Assembly (NCBI GenBank): GCA_039811225.1
Contig: JBDHYG010000021.1
Coordinates: 1 to 36,166 of the forward strand
DNA: 36,166 nucleotides
Direction of reading: 5' to 3'
DNA from: JAFDXJ01 sp039811225
Lineage (GTDB): Bacteria; Bacteroidota; Bacteroidia; Chitinophagales; Chitinophagaceae
The notes beneath the pieces are model-generated. The model was not told where the DNA came from. It saw nothing but the letters and a program-made list of their open reading frames with translations, and did no database searches. The translations under genes and the position numbers were made by a program. Positions 25,308 through 33,584 of this stretch are shown piece after piece (position 1 is the first letter of the stretch; each line of letters starts with the position of its first letter).

Positions 25308-26168
25308 ATGAAACAACTTGCATTTGCATTACTGGCCACCTTATGCGTGTACACCACGAAAGCACAATCCGATACCCTGCCCGGGCATGAACCCGATACC
25401 ATTAAAGTGGGCAATTTTATTATCATCAAAAAAGATAAAAAACAAAACCCGGATCAATCGGGAAAAACCGATATCAATATTTCCATTACACCCGGGCAAA
25501 ACAATTATCCCTCCTACAAGAGAAAAACACTGAGCACAAACTGGCTGATTCTTGATCTTGGTTTTGCAAATCTTCGTGATAAAACAGATTATGGTTCTTC
25601 TGCCGCAACGACTTATCTGCATAGTAATGGCGGCGCAGCATTTACCAAAGATGATATGAAATTAAATACCGGTAAATCATCGAATGTGAACCTCTGGTTT
25701 TTCATGCAAAAACTCAACTTAACACACCAGGTACTGAACCTGAAATATGGCCTGGGCCTTGAAATGTACAACTATCGCTATGATAACAACATTTCTTATC
25801 ATAAAGATCCAGCCTATATTTTCAGGGACAGTGTGGACTTTTCCAAAAATAAATTATATGCCGGCTATATCACGGTGCCTTTTATGATCAATATCAATGC
25901 GACACCGGGTAAGCGAAATGGTTTTAGTTTCAGCGCCGGTATCAGCGCCGGTTACCGTATTGGCAGTAAAAACAAACAGGTGAGCGATGAACGGGGTAAA
26001 CAAAAAATCCGCGGGGATTTTGATTTGGAACCCTGGCATTTTGCCTATATCGCAGAAATGGGTATCGGCCCGGTGCGCATCTATGGCAGTTACAGCATCA
26101 ACCCATTACACCAGTCAGGTCTTGTCCAGTATCCCTATGCATTTGGTTTGCGCCTCAGTAATTGGTAG
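25308..26168 (+). CDS. Outer-membrane beta-barrel protein
   Basis: This 286-residue secreted protein has a signal peptide (about 1-19, ending TTKAQ), a hydrophilic linker (about 20-75) and an antiparallel beta-barrel-like region (about 80-286) of alternating strands such as LNLKYGLGLEMYNYRY, AGYITVPFMININAT and VRIYGSYSINPL. It ends in Trp, the common C-terminal aromatic residue of outer-membrane barrels. It resembles the porin-family outer membrane beta-barrel domain (PF13568-like). It starts 23 bases after the double-module membrane protein and is followed by a strong terminator, so it is the last gene of the sigma operon. It could be the output or the envelope-side partner of that sigma system; this is inference. 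Confidence 0.82.
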   Translation: MKQLAFALLATLCVYTTKAQSDTLPGHEPDTIKVGNFIIIKKDKKQNPDQSGKTDINISITPGQNNYPSYKRKTLSTNWLILDLGFANLRDKTDYGSSAATTYLHSNGGAAFTKDDMKLNTGKSSNVNLWFFMQKLNLTHQVLNLKYGLGLEMYNYRYDNNISYHKDPAYIFRDSVDFSKNKLYAGYITVPFMININATPGKRNGFSFSAGISAGYRIGSKNKQVSDERGKQKIRGDFDLEPWHFAYIAEMGIGPVRIYGSYSINPLHQSGLVQYPYAFGLRLSNW

Positions 26169-26189
26169 AAAAGATCTTTTTTATATTCC

Positions 26190-26222
26190 AAAAATACCAT
26201 GCAACTTATGTATGGTATTTTT
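26190..26222 (+). terminator. Strong intrinsic terminator of the sigma operon
   Basis: AAAAATACCATGCA (26190-26203) pairs with TGTATGGTATTTTT (26209-26222) over 14 positions, one of them G-U, around the 5-base loop ACTTA. It ends in a T-run and starts 21 bases after the beta-barrel stop codon. Confidence 0.85.
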
Positions 26223-26346
26223 TGTTTTTCTTCACATACTTCCATAAAAAAAATTACGTTATAAAATTTCAAAACACTCAAAAAAAATTCTATCCCCGCA
26301 AAAAATTTACACGCACGTTCTTAATGATTACAGTAAATTTTTTGCC

Positions 26347-26868
26347 ATGAAAACGCTTTTTCGCCCCCTGTTTATTTTTTGTTTGGTTATTACTTTATCT
26401 TCTTTCCAGGAAATGCATCCACCAACAGAACACTATTATATAGTTGTATCAAAAAGAAACTATGAATTGCGTGTGTATGATAGCCAGGGTTGGTTGGTTA
26501 CCTTTCCGGTTGTCTTTGGCAGCAAGGATTTAAGTGATAAGATGATGGAAGGTGACCGACGGACACCGGAAGGCACTTTCACCATTATAAGCAAACGGGT
26601 TCATGATAAATGGGATCGCTTTATGATGCTGGATTATCCCAATGCAGAAAGTTATAAAAAATTTAATGACCGTAAAGCCAGAGGACTCATTCCGCAGAAT
26701 GCATCTATTGGTGGTGGAGTGGGCATCCACGGAACCTGGCCCCATGAAGGCTATGCCATTGATCAATACCAAAACTGGACATTAGGTTGTATCAGTATGA
26801 AAAATAAAGATGTGGAAGAATTGTACCAGATGATACCGGTGGGTACAAAAGTGACTATTCAAAGATGA
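26347..26868 (+). CDS. L,D-transpeptidase (YkuD family)
   Basis: This 173-residue exported enzyme is of the YkuD/ErfK type, which cross-links peptidoglycan stem peptides or attaches proteins to them in the periplasm. A hydrophobic N-terminal signal (about 1-20) is followed by the YkuD domain (about 28-173). The catalytic motif is complete: His128 in GVGIHGTW and Cys148 in WTLGCISM. GDRRTPEGTF is the usual upstream motif. No peptidoglycan-binding domain is attached. It converges on an alpha/beta-hydrolase gene, with only eight bases between the stops. Confidence 0.92.
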   Translation: MKTLFRPLFIFCLVITLSSFQEMHPPTEHYYIVVSKRNYELRVYDSQGWLVTFPVVFGSKDLSDKMMEGDRRTPEGTFTIISKRVHDKWDRFMMLDYPNAESYKKFNDRKARGLIPQNASIGGGVGIHGTWPHEGYAIDQYQNWTLGCISMKNKDVEELYQMIPVGTKVTIQR

Positions 26869-26876
26869 GAGCATCG

Positions 26877-27824
26877 TTATTGCAGGAAAGTTGAAACAGC
26901 TGATGACCATTTTGGAAAATTATTCCGGCATATACTCTCATGCCCACAATCGTCGTACACCACCAATTGTTTTTGTGTTACCGGGATATGCTTAAAAATT
27001 GCATCTATTTCTTTTCTTGCAATCCGGTCATCATCACGACCCCATTGTAATAAAACAGGACATTGAATGGACTTAACATATTCCTCGGGCTTATTACTAA
27101 ATAACCAACAGCCGGTTTCCACACTGCCCCAAAATAATAATAGGCCACTTAACGGCTCTTCCGGCAATTTCATCGAACGCATTTTTCCTTCGGCAGCTTC
27201 TATCATCTTACCGAATGGAGATTCCAGGATTAGTTTATATGGCTTTATTTCCGGGTAATCATGCAGGGCCTTGGTGATGGTTGCTGCACCCATGGATACA
27301 CCGAATAAGACTATTGGTTGTTGGGTTTTTCCAGCAATATAATCATATACGGTTTTAACATCTAATGCTTCTTTATAACCGATTGTACAGGTATTCCCGG
27401 AACTTTCGCCATGGGCACGGGCATCCGTCATAAAAACATTCCAACCGAGGTTATAAAAATACGTGGCATCCGGGATAATACCACTTCGGCTACTTCCATG
27501 GCCATGAAACATGAGTACTGTACCCCGGGGTTTTTCTGTTGCCGGATGCTGGAGATTCCAACAAGCCAGGCGAATACCATCAGGCGTTGTCAGGGTTAAA
27601 TTGGTATGTGGTACATGCAGGGAATCCACCACTTTTTCTTTAGCCAAAATTTCACCTAAAACCAGGGTATTTAATTTTTCGAAAAAACTCATTTCAGCGA
27701 AATGCGTTTTTTTGACATCATCATAATAATGGCTAAAGCGATATGCTTGTATGCCTAAAATCACATTAAGCAGAATAAACACTATTCCCAGCGTAATACC
27801 TGCTTTTTTTAAAAAGGTCTTCAT
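26877..27824 (-). CDS. Membrane-anchored alpha/beta hydrolase
   Basis: This 315-residue protein has an N-terminal membrane anchor (about 8-27), then an alpha/beta-hydrolase fold of the S33/BAAT-like group. The oxyanion region is VLMFHGHGSSRSG. The nucleophile is Ser177 in GVSMGA, the acid is one of Asp264-266 in WGRDDDRI, and His295 is in DCGHESI. The substrate is not predictable: esterase, thioesterase and peptidase activities all occur in this group. The gene starts 28 bases after serS and has no promoter match of its own, so it is probably co-transcribed with serS. Confidence 0.86.
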   Translation of the reverse strand: MKTFLKKAGITLGIVFILLNVILGIQAYRFSHYYDDVKKTHFAEMSFFEKLNTLVLGEILAKEKVVDSLHVPHTNLTLTTPDGIRLACWNLQHPATEKPRGTVLMFHGHGSSRSGIIPDATYFYNLGWNVFMTDARAHGESSGNTCTIGYKEALDVKTVYDYIAGKTQQPIVLFGVSMGAATITKALHDYPEIKPYKLILESPFGKMIEAAEGKMRSMKLPEEPLSGLLLFWGSVETGCWLFSNKPEEYVKSIQCPVLLQWGRDDDRIARKEIDAIFKHIPVTQKQLVVYDDCGHESICRNNFPKWSSAVSTFLQ

Positions 27825-27852
27825 AGATTTTGTTGGATTTAACTGGATTTAT

Positions 27853-29130
27853 TTAGGAAAGGCCAATTTCTTTTGCACCAAAATATGCATGCAGTACCTC
27901 TGGTAATACAATACGATCTGCTGTTTGGTTATTTTCCAGCAATGCCGCATAAATCCGGGGAAGTGCGAGTGAGCTTCCATTCAGGCTATGTGCCAATTGC
28001 ATTTTGCCCTGATCATCTTTATACCTGCATTTCAGGCGATTGGTCTGAAAAGTTTCAAAATTACTTACACTGCTTACTTCCAGCCACTTTTGCTGGGCAG
28101 CGCTATACACTTCAAAATCATAGGTCATAGCGGAAGTAAATCCCATATCACCTCCACACAACAACAAAATCCGGTAAGGCAGGTGTAATGTCTCTAAGAG
28201 AGCTTCCACGTGTAATACCATTTCTTCCAGGGCGGCATAACTTTTACCGGCTTCGGTTATTTGAATGATCTCTACTTTTTCAAATTGATGCACCCGGTTA
28301 AGACCACGTACATCTTTCCCAAAACTTCCTGCTTCCCGGCGAAAACAAGGGGAATAAGCAGTCATTTTCAAAGGAAAATCAGTCTGCTTCAAAATGGTAT
28401 CCCGGTAAATATTTGTCACCGGTACTTCCGCTGTGGGAATGAGGTAATAATTGTCTTCCGGCATATAATACATCTGGCCTTCTTTGTCCGGCAACTGGCC
28501 GGTAGAAAAAGCAGATGTTTCATTGACCATAAATGGGGGAATATATTCCGTGTAGCCTGCGTCCGTGTTATAGTGAAGGAAATACTGGATCATGGCCCGT
28601 TGTAACCTGGCGCCTTTTCCTTTGTATAAAGGGAAACCACTACCGGTAATTTTCGAGCCGGTTTCAAAATCTACCAGGTCAAATTTCCTGATTAATTCCC
28701 AGTGGGGCAATGCATCGGTTGGCAATTGTGGTTGTATGCCTCCTGTCCGGATCACTTCATTATCTTCAGCAGATTTTCCTGCCGGCACGCGGGTATGAGG
28801 CAGGTTGGGTAATCGCACAAGCAATTCGTCTACTTCCGTTTCCAGTTGTTTCCGTTTGTCCAATAAAGGTGCTTGTTTTTCCTTTAACTCATTTACTGCT
28901 TCTTTTAATTTATCCGCCTTTTCTTTATCACCATTTCGCATCCATTGACCTATTTCTTTAGAACTACTATTAATAGCTGCCTGGATATTTTCCTGCTCAG
29001 TCTGTATGGTCTTTAACTTTTTATCCAGCAGTAGAATTTGATCGACGATTTCCGTTTGAGGAAAATTCCTTTTTGCCAACCTTGATTTTACTTCTTCCGG
29101 ATTTTGCCGTAATGCCTGTAGCTGCAACAT
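27853..29130 (-). CDS. serS: Seryl-tRNA synthetase
   Basis: This 425-residue class II aminoacyl-tRNA synthetase charges tRNA-Ser and tRNA-Sec. An N-terminal antiparallel coiled coil (about 1-105, with ILLLDKKLKTIQTEQENIQA in part) contacts the tRNA long arm. The catalytic domain has motif 2 in FRREAGSFGKDVRGLNRVHQF (given as FRREAG...NRVHQF) and motif 3 in GSSLALPRIYAALLE. Length and start fit the family. A TATCTTTG element lies 16 bases before the ATG. The alpha/beta-hydrolase gene follows on the same strand. Confidence 0.97.
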   Translation of the reverse strand: MLQLQALRQNPEEVKSRLAKRNFPQTEIVDQILLLDKKLKTIQTEQENIQAAINSSSKEIGQWMRNGDKEKADKLKEAVNELKEKQAPLLDKRKQLETEVDELLVRLPNLPHTRVPAGKSAEDNEVIRTGGIQPQLPTDALPHWELIRKFDLVDFETGSKITGSGFPLYKGKGARLQRAMIQYFLHYNTDAGYTEYIPPFMVNETSAFSTGQLPDKEGQMYYMPEDNYYLIPTAEVPVTNIYRDTILKQTDFPLKMTAYSPCFRREAGSFGKDVRGLNRVHQFEKVEIIQITEAGKSYAALEEMVLHVEALLETLHLPYRILLLCGGDMGFTSAMTYDFEVYSAAQQKWLEVSSVSNFETFQTNRLKCRYKDDQGKMQLAHSLNGSSLALPRIYAALLENNQTADRIVLPEVLHAYFGAKEIGLS

Positions 29131-29146
29131 TTCATTTTATTTGGTG

Positions 29147-29154
29147 CAAAGATA
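29147..29154 (-). promoter_or_regulatory. Bacteroidota -7 promoter element of serS
   Basis: The minus strand reads TATCTTTG, an exact TAnnTTTG match, 16 bases before the serS ATG. A TTTG 27 bases further upstream is farther away than usual for a -33 element. Confidence 0.52.
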
Positions 29155-29231
29155 TAAGCCGGTAAATAAATTGGTTAAATACAAATTGTGAAGGTTTTAA
29201 AAATAAAAAACAAAACCATTAATTTCGCCCC

Positions 29232-29576
29232 ATGATCATAACGGATGACCTGCAACAACGCTGGTGGCAATTGGAAGCCAAACTGCAAAAGCGTTTTGGC
29301 AAAAAGCCGGATATGGAAGCGATCCTTTTCCTGATAGGCCTGCAGGAGGTGGGTTTTTGGAAAAATAAAATTTCCAAAGAACAAAAACAGGACCTAATGC
29401 ATGTGGCCATATGTACTGTTTTATCACCCGGTGGCTATTATACCATGACCGGGAAAGATAAAGATGGCTGGCCACAATTCAGCCAGTTGAAAGAATTGCC
29501 TGCTGCCACTTTTATGGAACAGGAAAATTTTTTAAAGGATTATATTTTATTTTATTTTGAACAAAATTCCTTTTAA
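29232..29576 (+). CDS. Hypothetical protein (114 residues)
   Basis: I do not recognise a named family. The 114-residue soluble protein has no signal peptide. It shows a helical N-terminus (LQQRWWQLEAKLQKRFG), a middle hydrophobic helix (MEAILFLIGLQEVGFW) and a Tyr/Trp-rich C-terminal part (GGYYTMTGKDKDGWPQF). Codon use matches the neighbours. TAATTTCG (29220-29227), one base away from TAnnTTTG, ends four bases before the ATG, so the mRNA may be nearly leaderless. It is divergent from serS and looks like a conserved small Bacteroidota protein; that last point is an impression and not verified. Confidence 0.75.
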   Translation: MIITDDLQQRWWQLEAKLQKRFGKKPDMEAILFLIGLQEVGFWKNKISKEQKQDLMHVAICTVLSPGGYYTMTGKDKDGWPQFSQLKELPAATFMEQENFLKDYILFYFEQNSF

Positions 29577-29664
29577 TGAATGAGGCCTGCCCATTCATAA
29601 ATACCGGCAAAAAAATAATTTCAAAAAAAATGGCAAGAATGCCTGGCGCCTAATATCAACATAC

Positions 29665-30342
29665 ATGAAAAAAATCCTTGTATTCCTCGTTTTTATCAGC
29701 TGTAGCATTACGGGGTTTTCGCAAAAAGACAAAAAATCCAAAGGCCCTGTGAAGGTGGAGATTATCACAGATTATGGGAACATGATTATTGCCTTATCCG
29801 ATTCAACACCTTTACATAGGGATAATTTTATACGCCTGGTAAAAGAAGGTTTTTATGACAGTCTTTTATTCCATCGTGTGATCCAGGGTTTTATGATACA
29901 AGGTGGCGATCCTACCAGTAAATATGCTGACAGTACTTCGTTGTTGGGTGCCGGAGAAGCACCCGGTGACCGGATTCCGGCTGAATTCAATACCCATTTA
30001 ATCCATCAAAAAGGAGCCCTGGCGGCAGCCCGGGATGATAACCCACAAAAAGCCAGTAGCAATTGCCAGTTTTATATCGTACAGGGTAAGAAAATTTCAG
30101 ATGAACAATTAAATGCTATTGAATGCAATATCCGGATGAGCGTGCCTTCATTTTACTATACGGATGATCAACGACAAATTTATAAAGTCCTGGGTGGCAC
30201 CCCCATGTTGGATCAAAATTATACAGTGTTTGGCTATGTCATTAAGGGCCTCGATGTAATTGATAAGATAGCAGCAGTAAAGACCAATAAAAATGATCGG
30301 CCATTGCAGGATGTGCGAATGAAAATAAAATTGTTAGATTAA
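29665..30342 (+). CDS. Exported cyclophilin-type peptidyl-prolyl cis-trans isomerase
   Basis: This 225-residue protein has a signal peptide (about 1-19, ending TGFSQ) and a cyclophilin domain (about 29-222) that would assist folding of periplasmic or surface proteins. The catalytic arginine lies in LLFHRVIQGFMIQGGDP, and SNCQFYIVQG corresponds to the usual SQFFI strand. An insertion of about 45 residues (about 150-195, KKISDEQLNAIECNI onward) precedes LDQNYTVFGYVIKGL; this insertion is common in Bacteroidota members. The C-terminus is complete. The gene is 48 bases upstream of gcvH, with no functional link. Confidence 0.94.
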   Translation: MKKILVFLVFISCSITGFSQKDKKSKGPVKVEIITDYGNMIIALSDSTPLHRDNFIRLVKEGFYDSLLFHRVIQGFMIQGGDPTSKYADSTSLLGAGEAPGDRIPAEFNTHLIHQKGALAAARDDNPQKASSNCQFYIVQGKKISDEQLNAIECNIRMSVPSFYYTDDQRQIYKVLGGTPMLDQNYTVFGYVIKGLDVIDKIAAVKTNKNDRPLQDVRMKIKLLD

Positions 30343-30390
30343 TTTTTAGTGTTATTTTTAAATCCATTTTTAATTTTAAAAACGATCAAG

Positions 30391-30771
30391 ATGAATCTCC
30401 CGGAAACTTTAAAATATACCAAAGACCATGAATGGATAAAAATGGTGGATGATGAAAATGCATTGATAGGTATAACGGATTATGCACAGAGTGAATTAGG
30501 TGATATCGTATATGTGGATATTTCCACTGTGGGCCAGGACCTGGCTGAGGGTGATTTATTTGGAACGGTGGAAGCCGTAAAAACAGTAAGTGATTTATTC
30601 CTCCCGGTTGCCGGTACTGTATTAGCCGTTAATGAGGAGTTAGAAAAACAACCCGAACTCGTGAATAGTGATCCATATGATAAAGGCTGGATGGTAAAAA
30701 TAAAAGTACGTAATAAAGCTGATTTGGATAATCTACTGGATGCGGCAGCCTATAAGGATTTAGTATCCTGA
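30391..30771 (+). CDS. gcvH: Glycine cleavage system H protein
   Basis: This 126-residue lipoyl carrier shuttles the aminomethyl group between the P, T and L proteins of the glycine cleavage system. The lipoylated residue is Lys64 in GTVEAVKTVSD. The N-terminus LKYTKDHEWIK and the C-terminal YDKGWMVKIKV are typical. The ATG at 30391 is chosen; a GTG at 30349 would add 14 hydrophobic residues that the family lacks. It converges on the E1 gene with 14 bases between the stops. gcvT and gcvP are not in the window, which is common since gcvH is often unlinked in Bacteroidota. Confidence 0.96.
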   Translation: MNLPETLKYTKDHEWIKMVDDENALIGITDYAQSELGDIVYVDISTVGQDLAEGDLFGTVEAVKTVSDLFLPVAGTVLAVNEELEKQPELVNSDPYDKGWMVKIKVRNKADLDNLLDAAAYKDLVS

Positions 30772-30785
30772 TTAACGGAACTCTG

Positions 30786-32852
30786 TCAATACGCCAATAG
30801 CTGGCTGATTCTTTCTTTTACCTTCTCAACCGTTGGGATCATAGCTTCTTCGAGGCCAAGTTGTATGGGCACTGCCGGTAAATTCAAAGCCCCCATCACT
30901 TCAACCGGGGCATCAAGGAATTCAAAACAATGTTTTGAAATTCTTCCTCCCAATGCTTCCGCAAAAGAATTGTTTTGTTGCTCTTCCGTAAGCACCAGGC
31001 ATTTCCCATGTTTTTTCACTGTTTCAAAAACCAACTCTTCATCTAATGGGAAAAGACTGCGTAAATCAATAATCTCAATTTTATCTTTAAAACTTCTTGC
31101 TGCTGCTTTAGACCAATAAACACCCATGCCATAGGTAATGATACATATCGTATCCCCTGCCCGGATATTTTTAGCAGACGCTTGTAATACAGTAAGTCCC
31201 TTCCCGATAGGTAAAATATATTCCTGGTCCGGTTCAATCGTTTTAGCTTCCTCTGTACCGGGTACTTTGCTCCAGTATAAGCCTTTATGCTCTAACATGA
31301 TGACCGGATTCGGATCGTAGTATGCTGCTTTCATTAATCCTTTGATATCTGCCGCATTGGAAGGATAACAAACTTTTATTCCCTTAATGCTTAATAGGGT
31401 TGATTCCACACTCCCGCTATGATAAGGGCCACCGCCTCCATAGGCTCCAATAGGTACACGAAGAATCATACTTACCGGGAACTTTCCCATCGTAAGGTAA
31501 CAGGATTTGGCCACTTCACATACCAACTGATTTATTCCCGGATAAATATAATCAGCAAACTGCACTTCCACTATCGGCCGGAGACCCAGGGCCGACATGC
31601 CGGCTGTAGAGCCAACGATATATGCTTCCTGTATAGCAGTATTAAATACCCGTAAATCACCAAATTTTTCTCCGAGGGTAGCTGCTTCCCTAAACACACC
31701 ACCCAGTCTTTTCCCCACATCCTGGCCATATAATAAACATTCCGGATGTAATTGCATCAGCTCTTCAATGGCATGCATTGCAGCATCCACCATTACTACT
31801 TTTTCGCCACCGGCAGGTGTACGTACCCCTTTTTCCTGTGTTACAGGTGTAGGTGCAAAGACGTGTTCAGTAACTGAAGTATGCGGAGGATCCGCAGCGG
31901 CTTTTGCCCGTTGAAATGCCTCTTCGGCAATTTGTGATCCTTCCTCGTCCATTAAATCAAGATCTTTTTCCACTAATCCATGAGCCAATAAAACCTGCCG
32001 CAGTTTTATATATGGATCCCGAAGGGAAGCTTCAGCCAGCTCATCTTCACTCCGATAAAATTCTTTTCTTACGCCACTGGTATGATGGCCTAATAAAGGA
32101 ACAGAAGCGCGTACCACTACCGGCTTTCTTTCTGACCGGACATAATCAATCGCTTGTTGCATCGTGTGATATGACTGTATAAAATCACTTCCATCTGTAC
32201 TAAATTTTTTAAACCCTGGGAAACCAGCGGCATATTCCACGGCATCCATAGCCCGTGCTTCTTCCCCGGTAACACTAATCCCCCACTCATTGTCCTGTAC
32301 CAAATAAATAATAGGTAATTCTTTCAATACCGCCATCTGCCAGGCCTCGCTTATTTCGCCTTCTGTTACACTATTATCACCCATACTGCACACCACTACC
32401 GGGTTTTCGTTATTTACACCTTTACGCAATAAAGGCGAATGAATCCGTTCCAGGTATTGAATGCCTTGCGCAATACCGGTTGTGGGAATGGCCTGCATAC
32501 CGGTGGCACTGCTTTGATGAATGATCCCGGGATATTTTGCATCTTTATTAGAAGGGTGGCAATAATAAGATCGCCCTCCCGAAAAAGGATCATCAGCTTT
32601 GGCCAGTAATTGCAGCATCATCTGATATGGGGTAAAGCCCATTGACAGCATCAGGCTTTCATCCCGGTAATAAGGGCTAACAAAATCACAGGGTAATAAT
32701 TGCAAACCGGTTGCTATCTGTATGGCTTCATGGCCGCGGGAGGTAGAATGAACATATTTACAAACAGACCTGTTTTCTTCATAGATTTCCGCCATGCGCC
32801 TTGTAGTAGCCATTTGTTTGTACGCATGACGAAGGATTTTAAGATCAAGCAT
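30786..32852 (-). CDS. Fused alpha/beta E1 component of a 2-oxoacid (branched-chain type) dehydrogenase
   Basis: This 688-residue thiamine-diphosphate enzyme is two subunits fused head to tail. The alpha part (about 1-330) has the TPP/Mg motif GDNSVTEGEISEAW...NEWGIS (158-193), in which GDN replaces the more usual GDG. The beta part (about 350-688) has LLYGQDVGKRLGGVF, VPIGAYGGGGPYHSG and NPVIMLEHKGLYW. The alpha-beta fusion and sequence are closest to 2-oxoisovalerate dehydrogenase E1, which decarboxylates branched-chain 2-oxoacids onto a lipoyl E2 to give acyl-CoA starters for branched fatty acids. The ATG at 32852 follows GATATTTG (one base off TAnnTTTG) by three bases, so the mRNA may be leaderless. 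E2 and E3 are not nearby. Confidence 0.9.
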   Translation of the reverse strand: MLDLKILRHAYKQMATTRRMAEIYEENRSVCKYVHSTSRGHEAIQIATGLQLLPCDFVSPYYRDESLMLSMGFTPYQMMLQLLAKADDPFSGGRSYYCHPSNKDAKYPGIIHQSSATGMQAIPTTGIAQGIQYLERIHSPLLRKGVNNENPVVVCSMGDNSVTEGEISEAWQMAVLKELPIIYLVQDNEWGISVTGEEARAMDAVEYAAGFPGFKKFSTDGSDFIQSYHTMQQAIDYVRSERKPVVVRASVPLLGHHTSGVRKEFYRSEDELAEASLRDPYIKLRQVLLAHGLVEKDLDLMDEEGSQIAEEAFQRAKAAADPPHTSVTEHVFAPTPVTQEKGVRTPAGGEKVVMVDAAMHAIEELMQLHPECLLYGQDVGKRLGGVFREAATLGEKFGDLRVFNTAIQEAYIVGSTAGMSALGLRPIVEVQFADYIYPGINQLVCEVAKSCYLTMGKFPVSMILRVPIGAYGGGGPYHSGSVESTLLSIKGIKVCYPSNAADIKGLMKAAYYDPNPVIMLEHKGLYWSKVPGTEEAKTIEPDQEYILPIGKGLTVLQASAKNIRAGDTICIITYGMGVYWSKAAARSFKDKIEIIDLRSLFPLDEELVFETVKKHGKCLVLTEEQQNNSFAEALGGRISKHCFEFLDAPVEVMGALNLPAVPIQLGLEEAMIPTVEKVKERISQLLAY

Positions 32853-32896
32853 GTGCAAATATCCGTTTCTACCGGCAATTGTAAAAGATAATGTAT

Positions 32897-33508
32897 TTAT
32901 TTAATTTCCAGTTCAAATACTTTCACCTCTTCCAGGTAGCCACTTAATAAATCACCTACCACGCATTCACCTACGCCGGCTGGTGTCCCGGTAAAAATCA
33001 GGTCACCAATATGCAGGGCAAAATAGCTGGAAATATTTTCAATGATTTTTCCAAAACTAAAAATCATATGTGAGGTATCTCCTTTTTGTACGGTTTGTCC
33101 GTTTAATTCCAGTGAAAACAGGATAGGATTTTTTAATTCACCATTGGCGATTTCGATCCAATTTCCTATTACAGCTGAATGGTCCCAGGCTTTGGCTTTT
33201 TCCCAGGGCAGGCCTTTTTTCTTCAGTTCTTGTTGAATGTCTCTCGCCGTGAAATCAATACCTACCGTTATTGCATCTACATATTTGTCGGCGCGGTAAT
33301 CTCGTATATGTTTTCCATTTTTGCCAATCCGTAATACCAGCTCAGCTTCATAATGTAACTCATTGGTAAATTCAGGATAATAAAACGGGATATTTTCCGG
33401 TAATAAGGCACTTTTGGGTTTGATAAAAATCACCGGTTCCCCGGGAATTTCATTTTTCAATTCTTCAGCATGTGCCCGATAATTTCTTCCTACACAAAAT
33501 ATTTTCAT
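32897..33508 (-). CDS. Fumarylacetoacetate hydrolase (FAH) family protein
   Basis: This is a 203-residue single-domain FAH-family enzyme. CVGRNYRAHAEEL at the N-terminus, HYEAELVLRIG with two of the metal-binding acidic residues, and GIDFTARDIQ with the third form the usual Mg/Mn site. LIFTGTPAGVGEC is the conserved C-terminal loop. Such short members are often acylpyruvases or oxaloacetate decarboxylases (FAHD1-like), acting on small 2-oxo-acids; the precise substrate is not clear. The ATG at 33508 is chosen, since an ATG at 33526 adds six residues before the usual MKIFCVGRNY start. It is 44 bases upstream of the E1 gene on the same strand. Confidence 0.9.
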   Translation of the reverse strand: MKIFCVGRNYRAHAEELKNEIPGEPVIFIKPKSALLPENIPFYYPEFTNELHYEAELVLRIGKNGKHIRDYRADKYVDAITVGIDFTARDIQQELKKKGLPWEKAKAWDHSAVIGNWIEIANGELKNPILFSLELNGQTVQKGDTSHMIFSFGKIIENISSYFALHIGDLIFTGTPAGVGECVVGDLLSGYLEEVKVFELEIK

Positions 33509-33548
33509 GTAACAAAATTTAAGCAATCAGCCTTCCGGGGTATTTTTG

Positions 33549-33573
33549 AATAATAAAAGTAAGCTTTATTATT
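33549..33573 (-). other. AT-only hairpin between pth and FAH gene
   Basis: AATAATAAA (33549-33557) pairs with TTTATTATT (33565-33573) around a 7-base loop, in the 76-base gap after pth. The stem has no GC core, so it is at best a weak terminator. Confidence 0.3.
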
Positions 33574-33584
33574 TTAGTTGCTCA

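Noticed and set aside
26329..26346. TAAATTTTTTG before the L,D-transpeptidase gene as a -7 element
   Set aside because: The spacing between TA and TTTG does not match TAnnTTTG, and A/T runs make partial matches common.
29576..29598. ATGAATG / CATTCAT hairpin after the 114-residue gene as terminator
   Set aside because: The stem is only 7 bp, the loop is 9 bases and no T-run follows.
30349..30390. GTG-initiated extension of gcvH
   Set aside because: It adds 14 hydrophobic residues absent from H proteins; the ATG at 30391 gives the standard N-terminus.
32853..32858. TTG start two codons before the E1 ATG
   Set aside because: It overlaps the likely -7 region; the ATG at 32852 is simpler and fits family N-termini.
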